From Streptomyces lilacinus (GTDB taxonomy: Bacteria; Actinomycetota; Actinomycetes; Streptomycetales; Streptomycetaceae), in NCBI GenBank assembly GCA_000715685.1, contig KL569455.1, positions 20,770 to 29,012 on the forward strand: a stretch of DNA of 8,243 nucleotides. Direction: 5' to 3'. The stretch's first letter is position 1; each line of letters begins with the position of its first letter. Below the pieces are notes generated by a model. That model did no database searches and was not told where the DNA came from. It was given only the letters and a program-made list of their open reading frames with translations. Shown one piece after another: positions 1 to 6,486 of this stretch. Made by a program: the position numbers and the translations under genes.

Positions 1-757
1 CCAGGTAGGGCTCGGCCTCCCGCAGCCAGTCCGCCCGTCCGGCGAGTACGCCGGAGCCGAAGGGCGCGTACAGCTTGTGGCCGGAGAGGGCGACCCAGTC
101 GACGTCCAGGGCGGCGATGTCCACGGGGTGGTGCGGCGCGAGCTGGGCGGCGTCCAGCACGATGCGCGCGCCGTGCGCGTGCGCCGCGGCCGCCAACTCC
201 CGTACGGGCCACAGCTCTCCGGTCACGTTGGAGGCGCCGGTCACGCAGACCAGGGCGGGGCCGTAGGGGTCGCGGTCGGCGAGCGCCCGCTCCAGCGTCT
301 CGACGGCCTCGCGCGGGGAGCGCGGGGCGTCGAGGTAGGTGACGTACCCCTCGGGCCACGGCAGCAGCGCGGCGTGGTGCTCGGTCTCGAAGACGAACAC
401 CCGGCAGCCGGCGGGCAGTACGGCGGCGAGGAGGTTGAGCGAGTCGGTGGTGGACCGGGTGAAGACGACCTGGTCGTCCTCGCGGCAGCCGAGGAAGCGG
501 GCGACGGCGGCCCGGCTGTTCTCGAAGAGGTCGGTGGACAGCTGCGAGAGGTATCCGGCGCCCCGGTGCACGCTGCCGTAGTACGGCGCGTACGCGGCGA
601 CGTCGTCCCAGACCCGCTGGAGCGCGGGGGCGCTGGCGGCGTAGTCGAGCGCGGCGTACGTCACCTCGCCCCCGGTGACGAGCGGCACGCGGACGTCGCG
701 GCCGAGGACGGGCAGCGGGGCGGTGGTGGAAACAGCGTCAACAGCGCATGCGGACAT
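1..757 (-). CDS. Class V aminotransferase / cysteine desulfurase-like PLP enzyme (C-terminus beyond window)
   Basis: The first 252 residues of a fold-type I PLP enzyme are present; the reading frame is still open at base 1. Family motifs appear in order: LDYAASAPA (residues 38-46, the substrate-entry loop), GSVHRGAGYLSQLST (61-75), ETEHHAALLPW (124-134, with the PLP-stacking His near 127/128), TGASNVTGE (173-181), DAAQ (202-205, Asp pairing with the PLP pyridine nitrogen) and SGHKLYAPFGSGVL (225-238), in which Lys228 should form the Schiff base. The pattern is that of the SufS/NifS/CsdA and isopenicillin-N-epimerase-like group. The region where SufS-type enzymes carry their catalytic Cys lies outside the window, so desulfurase activity cannot be judged. 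The ATG at 757 is preceded by GGGAG (770-766) with 8 nt spacing. A SAM-IV riboswitch in the leader points to a role in sulfur amino-acid or SAM-linked metabolism; this is inference. The family assignment is firm but the substrate is unknown. Confidence 0.9.
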   Translation of the reverse strand, partial: MSACAVDAVSTTAPLPVLGRDVRVPLVTGGEVTYAALDYAASAPALQRVWDDVAAYAPYYGSVHRGAGYLSQLSTDLFENSRAAVARFLGCREDDQVVFTRSTTDSLNLLAAVLPAGCRVFVFETEHHAALLPWPEGYVTYLDAPRSPREAVETLERALADRDPYGPALVCVTGASNVTGELWPVRELAAAAHAHGARIVLDAAQLAPHHPVDIAALDVDWVALSGHKLYAPFGSGVLAGRADWLREAEPYL

Positions 758-843
758 GGCGAATTCTCCCGGCAGGGGCGATGAATGGATGCGCGCGCCC
801 GTGGACAGGGGCACACGGAATGACCGGAAACGGGCCGTAGGCC

Positions 844-864
844 CTATCGCATTCGCTGAATCAC
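844..864 (-). other. Possible 6-codon upstream ORF in the riboswitch leader
   Basis: After the aptamer, a GTG codon (864-862) opens a frame encoding Met-Ile-Gln-Arg-Met-Arg and closes with TAG at 846-844. A GAGGGAG Shine-Dalgarno-like run (879-873) sits 8 nt upstream of the GTG. That run is also one arm of a possible hairpin with 907-898, so its exposure could depend on the state of the aptamer. The ORF is too short for coding statistics and may be chance. Confidence 0.15.
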
Positions 865-868
865 GGAA

Positions 869-907
869 GGATCTCCCTCGACAACCAGGATCCCTGGCGA
901 GGGATCC
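869..907 (-). promoter_or_regulatory. Candidate expression platform: two mutually exclusive hairpins after the SAM-IV aptamer
   Basis: Read on the minus strand, GGATCCCT (907-900) can pair perfectly with AGGGATCC (895-888) around a 4-nt CGCC loop. Alternatively GGATCCCTCG (907-898) can pair with CGAGGGAGATCC (880-869), giving 10 bp with a 2-nt bulge. Both structures use the same 5' arm, and bases 907-906 of that arm also fall in the proposed aptamer pseudoknot. This overlap is what a ligand-controlled switch would need. Neither hairpin is followed by a U-tract, so control by folding or ribosome access is as plausible as termination. The pairings are seen in the sequence; the function is inferred. 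Confidence 0.5.
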
Positions 908-1020
908 GCGCTTGCCGCAGACGTCGCTGCCTGCGGCCTGGTCATCACCCGGGGCACCCCGCCACGGAAGGAGGGTTGCCGGACAGCAAGCCGGGGCCGT
1001 ATCGCTGTCACTCGTGACCT
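903..1020 (-). promoter_or_regulatory. SAM-IV riboswitch aptamer
   Basis: The minus strand carries the conserved SAM-IV features in order. P1 is GGTCA (1019-1015) with TGACC (944-940). P2 is GACAGC (1009-1004) with GCTGTC (987-982), enclosing GGCCCCGGCTT. P3 is GGCAACCC (980-973) with GGGGTGCC (960-953), the GGCAACC/GGTGCC pair shared with SAM-I ligand cores. A hairpin 3' of P1 forms from GCCGCAG (937-931) with CTGCGGC (920-914). The 3' tail GCAAGCGCGGATCC follows, in which CGCGG (910-906) can pair with CCGTG (967-963) in the P3 loop as a pseudoknot. SAM-IV is an actinobacterial class that binds S-adenosylmethionine and usually lowers expression of sulfur-metabolism genes. It lies in the leader of the class V enzyme, so SAM probably represses that gene. 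The match was made by recognising the consensus, without a covariance-model search. Confidence 0.9.
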
Positions 1021-1027
1021 GGCCAGG

Positions 1028-1033
1028 AGTATG
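1028..1033 (-). promoter_or_regulatory. Candidate -10 box for the riboswitch-controlled transcript
   Basis: CATACT (1033-1028 on the minus strand) resembles the HrdB-type TANNNT -10 element. It sits between the trpD terminator and the 5' end of the aptamer, so transcription would begin near 1021, just before the riboswitch. No convincing -35 is seen; the 17-nt position is TTCCGC. The placement is the main support. Confidence 0.45.
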
Positions 1034-1043
1034 GCACAGCTGA

Positions 1044-1075
1044 TCGCCCCGCGGAACCGTCGTCCCGCGGGGCGA
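1044..1075 (-). terminator. Hairpin terminator after trpD
   Basis: A perfect 11-bp GC-rich stem (1044-1054 with 1065-1075) closes a 10-nt loop and begins 4 nt after the trpD stop codon. There is no U-tract, which is common for streptomycete terminators. It separates trpD from the downstream riboswitch-controlled gene on the same strand. Confidence 0.8.
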
Positions 1076-1079
1076 GACG

Positions 1080-2144
1080 TCAGGCGTTGCTGACGGCGAC
1101 CCAGCGCTCGAGGACCCGCAGGGCGGCACCGGAGTCGATCGACTCCGCGGCCCGCTCCATCCCGGCCCGGATCTGCTCGGCGAGCGGCGCCTCGGTGGGC
1201 GCCAGGGCGACCAGCGCGGCGGCGGAGTTCAGCAGCACCGCGTCCCGTACGGGCCCGGTCTCGCCGGCGAGCAGCCGGCGGGCGACGTCCGCGTTGTACG
1301 ACGCGTCGGCGCCCCGCAGCGCCTCCACCGGCACCAGCTCGATCCCCACGTCCCGGGGGTCGAAGGGCTCCTCCCGCACCTGCCCGTCCCGGACGATCCA
1401 CACCCGGGAGGTCGCGGTCGTGGTCAGCTCGTCCAGGCCGTCGTCCCCGCGGAAGACCAGCGCGGAGGAGCCGCGCTCGGCGAGCACCCCGGCCAGGATC
1501 GGCGCCATGCGGGCGTCCGCGACGCCCGTCGCCTGGGCCCTCACCCGCGCGGGGTTGGTCAGCGGGCCCAGCACGTTGAACGTCGTGCGGATGCCCAGCT
1601 CGCGGCGGGCCGGGGCCACGTGCCGCAGCGCGGGGTGGAACTTCACGGCGAAGCAGAAGGTGATGCCCGCCTCCCGGGCCACCTCGACGACCCGGCGCGG
1701 CGTCAGCTCCAGATTGACGCCGAGCTTCTCCAGGACGTCCGAGGCGCCGCTGGCGGAGGACGCGGCGCGGTTGCCGTGCTTGACGACCTTCGCGCCGGTA
1801 CCGGCCACGACGATCGAGGACATCGTGGAGATGTTGACGGTCTTGGCGCCGTCGCCGCCCGTGCCCACGATGTCCACGCTCGGGCCGGGGACGTCGATGA
1901 GGTTGGCGTGCGCGTACATCGTGCGGACCAGGCCGGAGATCTCGGCGACCGTCTCGCCCTTGGCCCGCAGGGCCACCGCGAAGCCGGCGATCTGGGCGTC
2001 CGTGGCCTCGCCGCGCATGATCCGGTCCATCGCCCAGGCGGTGTCGTCGGCGCTGAGATCGGTGCCGGCGAGCAGGGCGTCCAGGACACCGGGCCAGGTG
2101 TGGGCCACCGAGCGCTCGCCGCCTGCCGGGGTCGCAACGTTCAT
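1080..2144 (-). CDS. trpD: Anthranilate phosphoribosyltransferase
   Basis: A full-length 354-residue cytoplasmic enzyme of tryptophan synthesis. It transfers the phosphoribosyl group of PRPP to anthranilate, giving N-phosphoribosylanthranilate. The N-terminal helical domain covers about residues 15-80. The PRPP-binding signature GTGGDG is at 94-99, followed by KTVNIST (101-107). [21 protein letters not shown] (122-142) is the conserved glycine/serine-rich stretch, [19 protein letters not shown] (169-187) the anthranilate-site segment, LGPLTNP is at 192-198, and DGLDE (235-239) supplies the acidic metal ligands. ATG at 2144 is preferred over GTG at 2153, because AGGAG (2157-2153) overlaps that GTG but lies 8 nt from the ATG. 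The gene is flanked by hairpins on both sides and looks monocistronic. No other trp genes are nearby. A trpD copy beside ctaE-qcrCAB also occurs in Mycobacterium tuberculosis. Confidence 0.97.
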   Translation of the reverse strand: MNVATPAGGERSVAHTWPGVLDALLAGTDLSADDTAWAMDRIMRGEATDAQIAGFAVALRAKGETVAEISGLVRTMYAHANLIDVPGPSVDIVGTGGDGAKTVNISTMSSIVVAGTGAKVVKHGNRAASSASGASDVLEKLGVNLELTPRRVVEVAREAGITFCFAVKFHPALRHVAPARRELGIRTTFNVLGPLTNPARVRAQATGVADARMAPILAGVLAERGSSALVFRGDDGLDELTTTATSRVWIVRDGQVREEPFDPRDVGIELVPVEALRGADASYNADVARRLLAGETGPVRDAVLLNSAAALVALAPTEAPLAEQIRAGMERAAESIDSGAALRVLERWVAVSNA

Positions 2145-2152
2145 GGTCCACA

Positions 2153-2157
2153 CTCCT
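2153..2157 (-). promoter_or_regulatory. Shine-Dalgarno site of trpD
   Basis: AGGAG on the minus strand lies 8 nt from ATG 2144-2142. It overlaps the alternative GTG at 2153-2151, which rules that codon out as the main start. Confidence 0.7.
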
Positions 2158-2209
2158 GGGTGGTCTCTAGTGAGGGGGCCCTCGACGGGACCCCCGGTTC
2201 CCGCCTCCC

Positions 2210-2215
2210 AGCCTA
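2210..2215 (-). promoter_or_regulatory. Candidate -10 box for trpD
   Basis: TAGGCT (2215-2210 on the minus strand) fits the streptomycete TAGRNT -10 form. It lies between the qcrB terminator and the trpD start, giving a leader of about 60 nt. The -35 region (TTCGCC at 16 nt) is poor. No tryptophan-rich leader peptide or clear attenuator is visible. Confidence 0.3.
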
Positions 2216-2234
2216 TCCAGCTCCGAAGACGGCG

Positions 2235-2267
2235 AAGAGCCCCGTCCAGGCGGTGGACGGGGCTCTT
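2235..2267 (-). terminator. Strong hairpin terminator of the ctaE-qcrCAB operon
   Basis: A perfect 14-bp inverted repeat (2235-2248 with 2254-2267) surrounds a 5-nt loop, starting 38 nt after the qcrB stop codon. On the minus strand the 3' arm ends in GGGCTCTT. It is symmetrical enough to work on either strand, but only leftward genes flank it. Confidence 0.88.
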
Positions 2268-2305
2268 GCCGTGGCGATCAGAGATCAGCGATCAGCTGGC
2301 GGGGA

Positions 2306-3931
2306 TCAGTGGTGGCCGTGGCCGCTCGTGATCTCCTGGTACTCCTCCGCGGTGGCCTTGGGGATCTGGGTCCCCTCGCCGTAGAAGCCCTTCGAGAGCT
2401 TCACGCGGAGCTTCTGCGTGGCGCCGATCTTGCGGGCGACGCCGTTCTCGTCCACCTCGGGCTCGAGCTCGAGCGGCTTGGGCTGCTCGTGCGCGGTCAG
2501 GGTGTGCAGCTGGTCCTGCGAGAGCGGCTCGTGGACCTCGACGAACTCACCGTGCGGCAGGCGCTTGATGATGCCCGACTCGCGGCCGTGCAGCACCTTG
2601 TCCCGGTCGCGGCGCTGCAGACCCATGCAGATCCGGCGCGTCGCGATGAAGGTCAGCACCGGGATCACGAAGAAGCCGACGCGGACGAACCAGGTGATGG
2701 CGTTGATCGACAGGTGGAAGTGGGTGGCCCACAGGTCGTTGCCACCACCGACCAGCATCACGAAGTACGCGGCGATCCAGGCGGCACCGAAGGCGGTGCG
2801 CGTCGGGGCGTTGCGCGGGCGGTCCAGCAGGTGGTGCTCCCGCTTGTCGCCGGTGACCCAGGACTCGATGAACGGGTAGACCGCGATCGCGCCCAGCACC
2901 AGCGGGAAGATCACCAGCGGGATGAACACGCCCAGGACGAACGTGTGGCCCCAGACGTTGATCTCCCAGCCCGGCATCACACGGATGAGGCCCTCGGCGA
3001 AGCCCATGTACCAGTCGGGCTGGGCGCCGGTGGACACCTGGTCCGGGCGGTAGGGACCCATCGCCCAGATCGGGTTGATCGTGGCGATGGCCGCGATGGC
3101 CGCGATGACACCGAAGACCAGGAAGAAGAAGCCTCCGGCCTTGGCCATGTAGACCGGCAGCAGCGGCATGCCGACCACGTTCTCGTTCTTCCGGCCGGGG
3201 CCGGGGAACTGCGTGTGCTTGTGGTAGAAGACCAGGATCAGGTGCGCCACCAGCAGGCCGAGCATGATGCCCGGCAGCAGCAGGACGTGGATCGAGAAGA
3301 ACCGCGGCACGAAGTCCGAGCCGGGGAACTCGCCGCCGAAGAGGAACATCGAGATGTACGTGCCGATGATCGGCACGGACAGGATGGCGCCCTCCATGAA
3401 GCGGACACCGGTGCCCGAGAGCAGGTCGTCCGGCAGCGAGTAACCGGTGAAGCCGGTGAACATGCCGAGGACGAACAGCAGGAAGCCGAACAGCCAGTTG
3501 ACCTCGCGCGGCTTGCGGAACGCGCCGGTGAAGAAGACGCGCATCATGTGCACGAACATGCCGGCGAGGAAGATCAGCGCCGCCCAGTGGTGGATCTGCC
3601 GGATGAGCAGACCGCCGCGCACGTCGAAGCTGATGTCGAGGGTCGACTTGAACGCCTCGGACATGTGCACGCCCTGGAGGGGCTCGTACGTGCCGTGGTA
3701 CACCACCTCGTTCATGCTGGGGTGGAAGAACATCGTCAGGTACACACCCGTGAGGATGATGATGACGAAGCTGTAGAGGCAGACCTCACCCAGCATGAAG
3801 GACCAGTGGTCCGGGAAGATCTTCCGCATGTTGACCTTGGCCAGGCTGTAGATACCCAGCCGGCCGTCGGCCCAGTCGGCTACCCGCTCGCCGGCGGGCG
3901 CCTTGCGGCTCGAATGCGTTGCAGTGCTCAT
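2306..3931 (-). CDS. qcrB: Cytochrome b subunit of the cytochrome bcc (menaquinol:cytochrome c) complex
   Basis: A 541-residue integral membrane protein that carries the two b haems and the quinol sites of actinobacterial complex III. Haem ligands are His114 and His128 in the helix with RQIHHW, and His215 and His230 in FSIHVLLLPGIMLGLLVAH. The 14-residue gap between the second pair is the cytochrome b6-type spacing rather than the mitochondrial 13. QPDWYMGF (304-311) is the Qo-site PEWY-type motif, in the PDWY form usual in actinobacteria. Hydrophobic helices run from about residue 45 to 435. A soluble, charged tail of about 100 residues follows and ends in a His-rich GHGHH. The ATG at 3931 has GGGAG 5 nt upstream and overlaps the qcrA stop by 4 bp (ATGA), so the two are translationally coupled. 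In mycobacteria this subunit is the target of Q203 (telacebec). Confidence 0.97.
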   Translation of the reverse strand: MSTATHSSRKAPAGERVADWADGRLGIYSLAKVNMRKIFPDHWSFMLGEVCLYSFVIIILTGVYLTMFFHPSMNEVVYHGTYEPLQGVHMSEAFKSTLDISFDVRGGLLIRQIHHWAALIFLAGMFVHMMRVFFTGAFRKPREVNWLFGFLLFVLGMFTGFTGYSLPDDLLSGTGVRFMEGAILSVPIIGTYISMFLFGGEFPGSDFVPRFFSIHVLLLPGIMLGLLVAHLILVFYHKHTQFPGPGRKNENVVGMPLLPVYMAKAGGFFFLVFGVIAAIAAIATINPIWAMGPYRPDQVSTGAQPDWYMGFAEGLIRVMPGWEINVWGHTFVLGVFIPLVIFPLVLGAIAVYPFIESWVTGDKREHHLLDRPRNAPTRTAFGAAWIAAYFVMLVGGGNDLWATHFHLSINAITWFVRVGFFVIPVLTFIATRRICMGLQRRDRDKVLHGRESGIIKRLPHGEFVEVHEPLSQDQLHTLTAHEQPKPLELEPEVDENGVARKIGATQKLRVKLSKGFYGEGTQIPKATAEEYQEITSGHGHH

Positions 3932-4980
3932 CCGCGCTCCCAGAAGGCAGGACCGACGGGCTCGGCGAAGTCGCCCATGGCCTCGAGGTAGCCCTTGTCA
4001 TTGACCTTGATCCGCAGCTGCGGAAGGGCGTGGCCGGCCGGGCCGAAGATCACGCGACCGCCGTCGGAGAGGTCGAAGGTGGACTGGTGGCACGGGCACA
4101 GCACGTGGTGCGTCTGCTGCTCGTAGAGGCTGATCGGGCAGCCGACGTGGGTGCAGATCTTGGAGAACGCCACGATGCCGTCGGCGGACCAGTCGAGCTC
4201 GCGCTTGTCCTTGATGTTCTCCGGACGGAGCCGGACGATCATCAGGGCGGCCTTGGCGATCTCCTGCTGGAAGTCGTGGTCCTCCTCCTTCATGCCCTCG
4301 GGCATGGCGAAGGTGAGGGATCCGACCTGGATGTCCTCGGGACGCAGCGGCTGCAGCGTGTTCTGGTTGATGAGCATCTTGCCCTCGGACCAGGCGGTCT
4401 TGCGCAGCTTGGTGCCCGGCAGCGGGCCCAGGTCGCGGAAGAGCACCACGGCGGAGAGCGGCAGCAGGGCCATCGCGCCGAACATGGTGTTGCGCAGCAG
4501 CTTGCGGCGGCCGAAGCCGGACTCCTCGGCGCCCTGCGCGAAGTCGGCGAGCACCTTCGCCTTGGTCTCCGGGGAGGCCTCGATCGGGTGGCGCTCGTCG
4601 GCGTGCTCGACGTCGGACATCAGGGTGCGGGCCCAGTGGACCGCGCCCGCGCCGATGCAGAACAGCGCCACGCCCAGGGTGAGCCCCAGCGCGAAGTTCA
4701 GCGCGCTGATGTGCCCGATCGGGAAGACGTAGATGCTCTTGTCGACCGGGAGGGTCACGTAGGAGGCGATGAAGCCGACGGTGGCCAGCATCGAGAGCAT
4801 GAACAGGAAGGCGACCACGCGCTCGGAGCGCTTGGCGGCCCGCTCGTCGATGTCCTGGATGCGGGGCTCGTGCGGCGGCAGGCCCGGGTCGGCGAACGGG
4901 TCGCCGGCGGTGGCCACCACACCTTCGTGCGCGCCCTGCGCGCTCGGCAGGGTCTCTTCTGGAATGTCTTGGCTACTCAT
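3928..4980 (-). CDS. qcrA: Rieske iron-sulfur subunit of the cytochrome bcc complex
   Basis: A 350-residue membrane protein that passes electrons from menaquinol at the Qo site to the di-haem cytochrome QcrC. The 2Fe-2S ligands are in CTHVGC (Cys276, His278) and CPCH (Cys295, His298), with the disulfide cysteines Cys281 and Cys297. Three hydrophobic segments lie near 54-75, 90-116 and 163-182, as in actinobacterial Rieske proteins; mitochondrial ones have one. GRRKLLRN (157-164) before the third helix is a twin-arginine motif. The S. coelicolor homologue is known to insert its first two helices by Sec and the third by Tat. The start is ATG 4980, which overlaps the qcrC stop as ATGA and gives the expected N terminus MSSQDIPEE. 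A start at 5055 would add 25 Arg-rich residues read through qcrC in the wrong frame. Confidence 0.97.
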   Translation of the reverse strand: MSSQDIPEETLPSAQGAHEGVVATAGDPFADPGLPPHEPRIQDIDERAAKRSERVVAFLFMLSMLATVGFIASYVTLPVDKSIYVFPIGHISALNFALGLTLGVALFCIGAGAVHWARTLMSDVEHADERHPIEASPETKAKVLADFAQGAEESGFGRRKLLRNTMFGAMALLPLSAVVLFRDLGPLPGTKLRKTAWSEGKMLINQNTLQPLRPEDIQVGSLTFAMPEGMKEEDHDFQQEIAKAALMIVRLRPENIKDKRELDWSADGIVAFSKICTHVGCPISLYEQQTHHVLCPCHQSTFDLSDGGRVIFGPAGHALPQLRIKVNDKGYLEAMGDFAEPVGPAFWERG

Positions 4981-5786
4981 GACTTCTTGGCCTTGGCGGT
5001 GTGGGCGGCGACCCAGATGGCGACGGCGACCAGCGCGCCCAGACCGAAGATCCACGCGAACAGACCCTCACTGACCGGGCCGAGCCCGCCCAGTTCGAGG
5101 CCGCCCGGGCTCTTGGTCTTGTCGCTGTTGACCGTGTCGAGGTACGCGATGATGTCCTTCTTGTTCTTCTCCGACATCGTGGTGTCGGGGAAGGAAGGCA
5201 TGTTCTGCGGGCCCGTCTGCATGGCCTCGTAGATGTGCTTCGGGTTGACGCCCTCGAGCGTCGGGGCGTACTTGCCGTTCGAGAGCGCCCCGCCCTTGCC
5301 GGTGAAGTTGTGGCACTGGGCGCAGTTCGTACGGAACAGCTCGCCACCCTTGGCGATGTCGGCGCCGTCGGGGCTGTACTGGCTCTTCGTCGGGGCCACG
5401 GGGCCCGCGCCGAGGGAGGCGATGTACGCGGCGAGCTGGTCGATCTCGGCCTGCGTGTAGACGGTCTTCTTGCGGGGCGCCTGGGCACCCTGCTGCTGCA
5501 GCGGCATGCGGCCGGTGGCGACCTGGAAGTCGACGGCGGCGGAACCCACGCCGACCAGGCTCGGCCCGTCGGAGGTGCCCTGACCGCCGGTGCCGTGGCA
5601 GCTTGCGCAACCCACGGAGTAGAGCTTCTTGCCCTCCTCGATGGCGAGGGACTGGGCGGTGTCATCGGCCTTGGCCGTGTCCGCCGGCGCGAACGCGGCG
5701 TACAGCCCCCCAGTTACCGCCAGCGCGAAGAGTAGGACGACGACCGCCGCCAGCGGATGGCGTCGTCGTGCGGAGAGCTTTTTCAC
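4977..5786 (-). CDS. qcrC: Di-haem cytochrome c subunit of the cytochrome bcc complex
   Basis: A 269-residue membrane-anchored c-type cytochrome that takes electrons from the Rieske centre and hands them to subunit II of the aa3 oxidase, so no separate soluble cytochrome c is needed. An N-terminal hydrophobic segment (11-32) follows KKLSARRRH. The first haem site is CASCH (60-64) with a likely Met ligand in GRMP (Met94). The second is CAQCH (155-159) with Met196 in QNMPSFP. A C-terminal anchor helix spans about 242-262 and ends in a Lys-rich tail. The start codon is GTG (5786), preceded by GGGG; an ATG start is not available at this position. It lies 68 bp after ctaE with no obvious terminator, so it is probably cotranscribed, and it overlaps qcrA by 4 bp. 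Confidence 0.97.
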   Translation of the reverse strand: MKKLSARRRHPLAAVVVLLFALAVTGGLYAAFAPADTAKADDTAQSLAIEEGKKLYSVGCASCHGTGGQGTSDGPSLVGVGSAAVDFQVATGRMPLQQQGAQAPRKKTVYTQAEIDQLAAYIASLGAGPVAPTKSQYSPDGADIAKGGELFRTNCAQCHNFTGKGGALSNGKYAPTLEGVNPKHIYEAMQTGPQNMPSFPDTTMSEKNKKDIIAYLDTVNSDKTKSPGGLELGGLGPVSEGLFAWIFGLGALVAVAIWVAAHTAKAKKS

Positions 5787-5854
5787 GGATTACCCCGGTG
5801 TCAGGATCTTCTGCGTCGATGCTGGACTGATGGTCCGGTGCGGGACAGGACCGA

Positions 5855-6475
5855 TTACTTGATCAAGTAGATCGTGGCGAAGAGGCCGATCCAGACCACG
5901 TCGACGAAGTGCCAGTAGTAGGACACGACGATGGCGGCGGTCGCCTGGTGGTGGGTGAACCTCTTGGCCGCGTACGTCCTGCCCAGGACCAGCAGGAAGG
6001 CGATGAGACCGCCCGTCACGTGCAGGCCGTGGAAGCCGGTGGTCAGGTAGAACACCGAGCCGTACGGGTCGGAGGAGAGGGACAGGCCTTCCTCCTTGAC
6101 CAGAGCGGTGTATTCGAAGACCTGGCCGCCGATGAAGATGGCACCCATCACGAACGTGACCACGAACCACATGCGCAGCTTCTTCACGTCACCGCGCTCG
6201 GCGGCGAAGACGCCGAGCTGGCAGGTGAGGGAGGAGAGCACCAGGATCGTGGTGTTGGTGGCCGAGAACGGAAGGTTCAGCGCGGACGCCATTTCCTTCC
6301 AGTGCTCGGCACCGGTCACCGATCGCAGGGTGAAGTACATCGCGAAGAGGGCCGCGAAGAACATCAGCTCGGAACTCAGCCAGATGATGGTTCCGACGCT
6401 GGTGAGGTTCGGTCGATTGACCGACGGGTGCGCGTGCCCGGTATCTGTTGCTGTTGCTGTCGCCACGACCGACAT
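5855..6475 (-). CDS. ctaE: Cytochrome c oxidase (aa3) subunit III
   Basis: A 206-residue membrane protein with five predicted helices (about 27-50, 70-90, 101-123, 144-166 and 183-204), the short five-helix form of subunit III seen in actinobacteria. Family motifs include the conserved Glu in SSELMFF (Glu36), TTGFHGLHV (145-153) and [11 protein letters not shown] (186-196). The subunit stabilises the proton-uptake side of subunit I in the terminal oxidase. It leads the operon, followed by the three bcc genes, which fits a stable bcc-aa3 supercomplex; subunits I, II and IV are not in this window. The ATG at 6475 is the natural start, but no purine-rich ribosome site is seen close upstream, and the codon lies inside a palindrome (6466-6486). 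The mRNA may have unusual initiation or a very short leader. Confidence 0.96.
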   Translation of the reverse strand: MSVVATATATDTGHAHPSVNRPNLTSVGTIIWLSSELMFFAALFAMYFTLRSVTGAEHWKEMASALNLPFSATNTTILVLSSLTCQLGVFAAERGDVKKLRMWFVVTFVMGAIFIGGQVFEYTALVKEEGLSLSSDPYGSVFYLTTGFHGLHVTGGLIAFLLVLGRTYAAKRFTHHQATAAIVVSYYWHFVDVVWIGLFATIYLIK

Positions 6476-6486
6476 TATGTCGGTCG
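6466..6486. repeat. 21-bp perfect palindrome across the ctaE start codon
   Basis: CGACCGACAT (6466-6475) and ATGTCGGTCG (6477-6486) are exact inverted repeats around a single T. As DNA this is a plausible operator for a dimeric regulator. As RNA it can form an 8-bp stem with a 5-nt loop that takes in part of the ctaE AUG. Which role applies, if any, cannot be told from sequence. Confidence 0.6.

Noticed and set aside
77..784. A 235-codon plus-strand frame opposite the class V enzyme
   Set aside because: The minus strand carries the full set of PLP-enzyme motifs here; this frame is Gly/Val/Arg-rich antisense.
844..2151. A 435-codon minus-strand frame through trpD and the riboswitch
   Set aside because: It is an out-of-frame reading of trpD that passes through the terminator and the structured RNA; it is Arg/Gly-rich.
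1087..2331. A 414-codon plus-strand frame opposite trpD
   Set aside because: It is an antisense shadow of trpD with Ser/Arg/Pro-rich composition. It also runs through the qcrB terminator.
2309..3991. A 560-codon open frame on the plus strand opposite qcrB
   Set aside because: It is the complement of a well-conserved gene, is rich in Asp, Glu, His, Val and Arg with no known motif, and arises from GC-skewed codon use.
4981..5055. Upstream start for qcrA at 5055
   Set aside because: It would extend 75 nt into qcrC and add an Arg-rich stretch foreign to Rieske proteins. The ATGA overlap start at 4980 gives the family N terminus.
3919..5232. A 437-codon plus-strand frame opposite qcrA
   Set aside because: It spans the qcrB/qcrA and qcrA/qcrC junctions of the real operon on the other strand and has no family motif.
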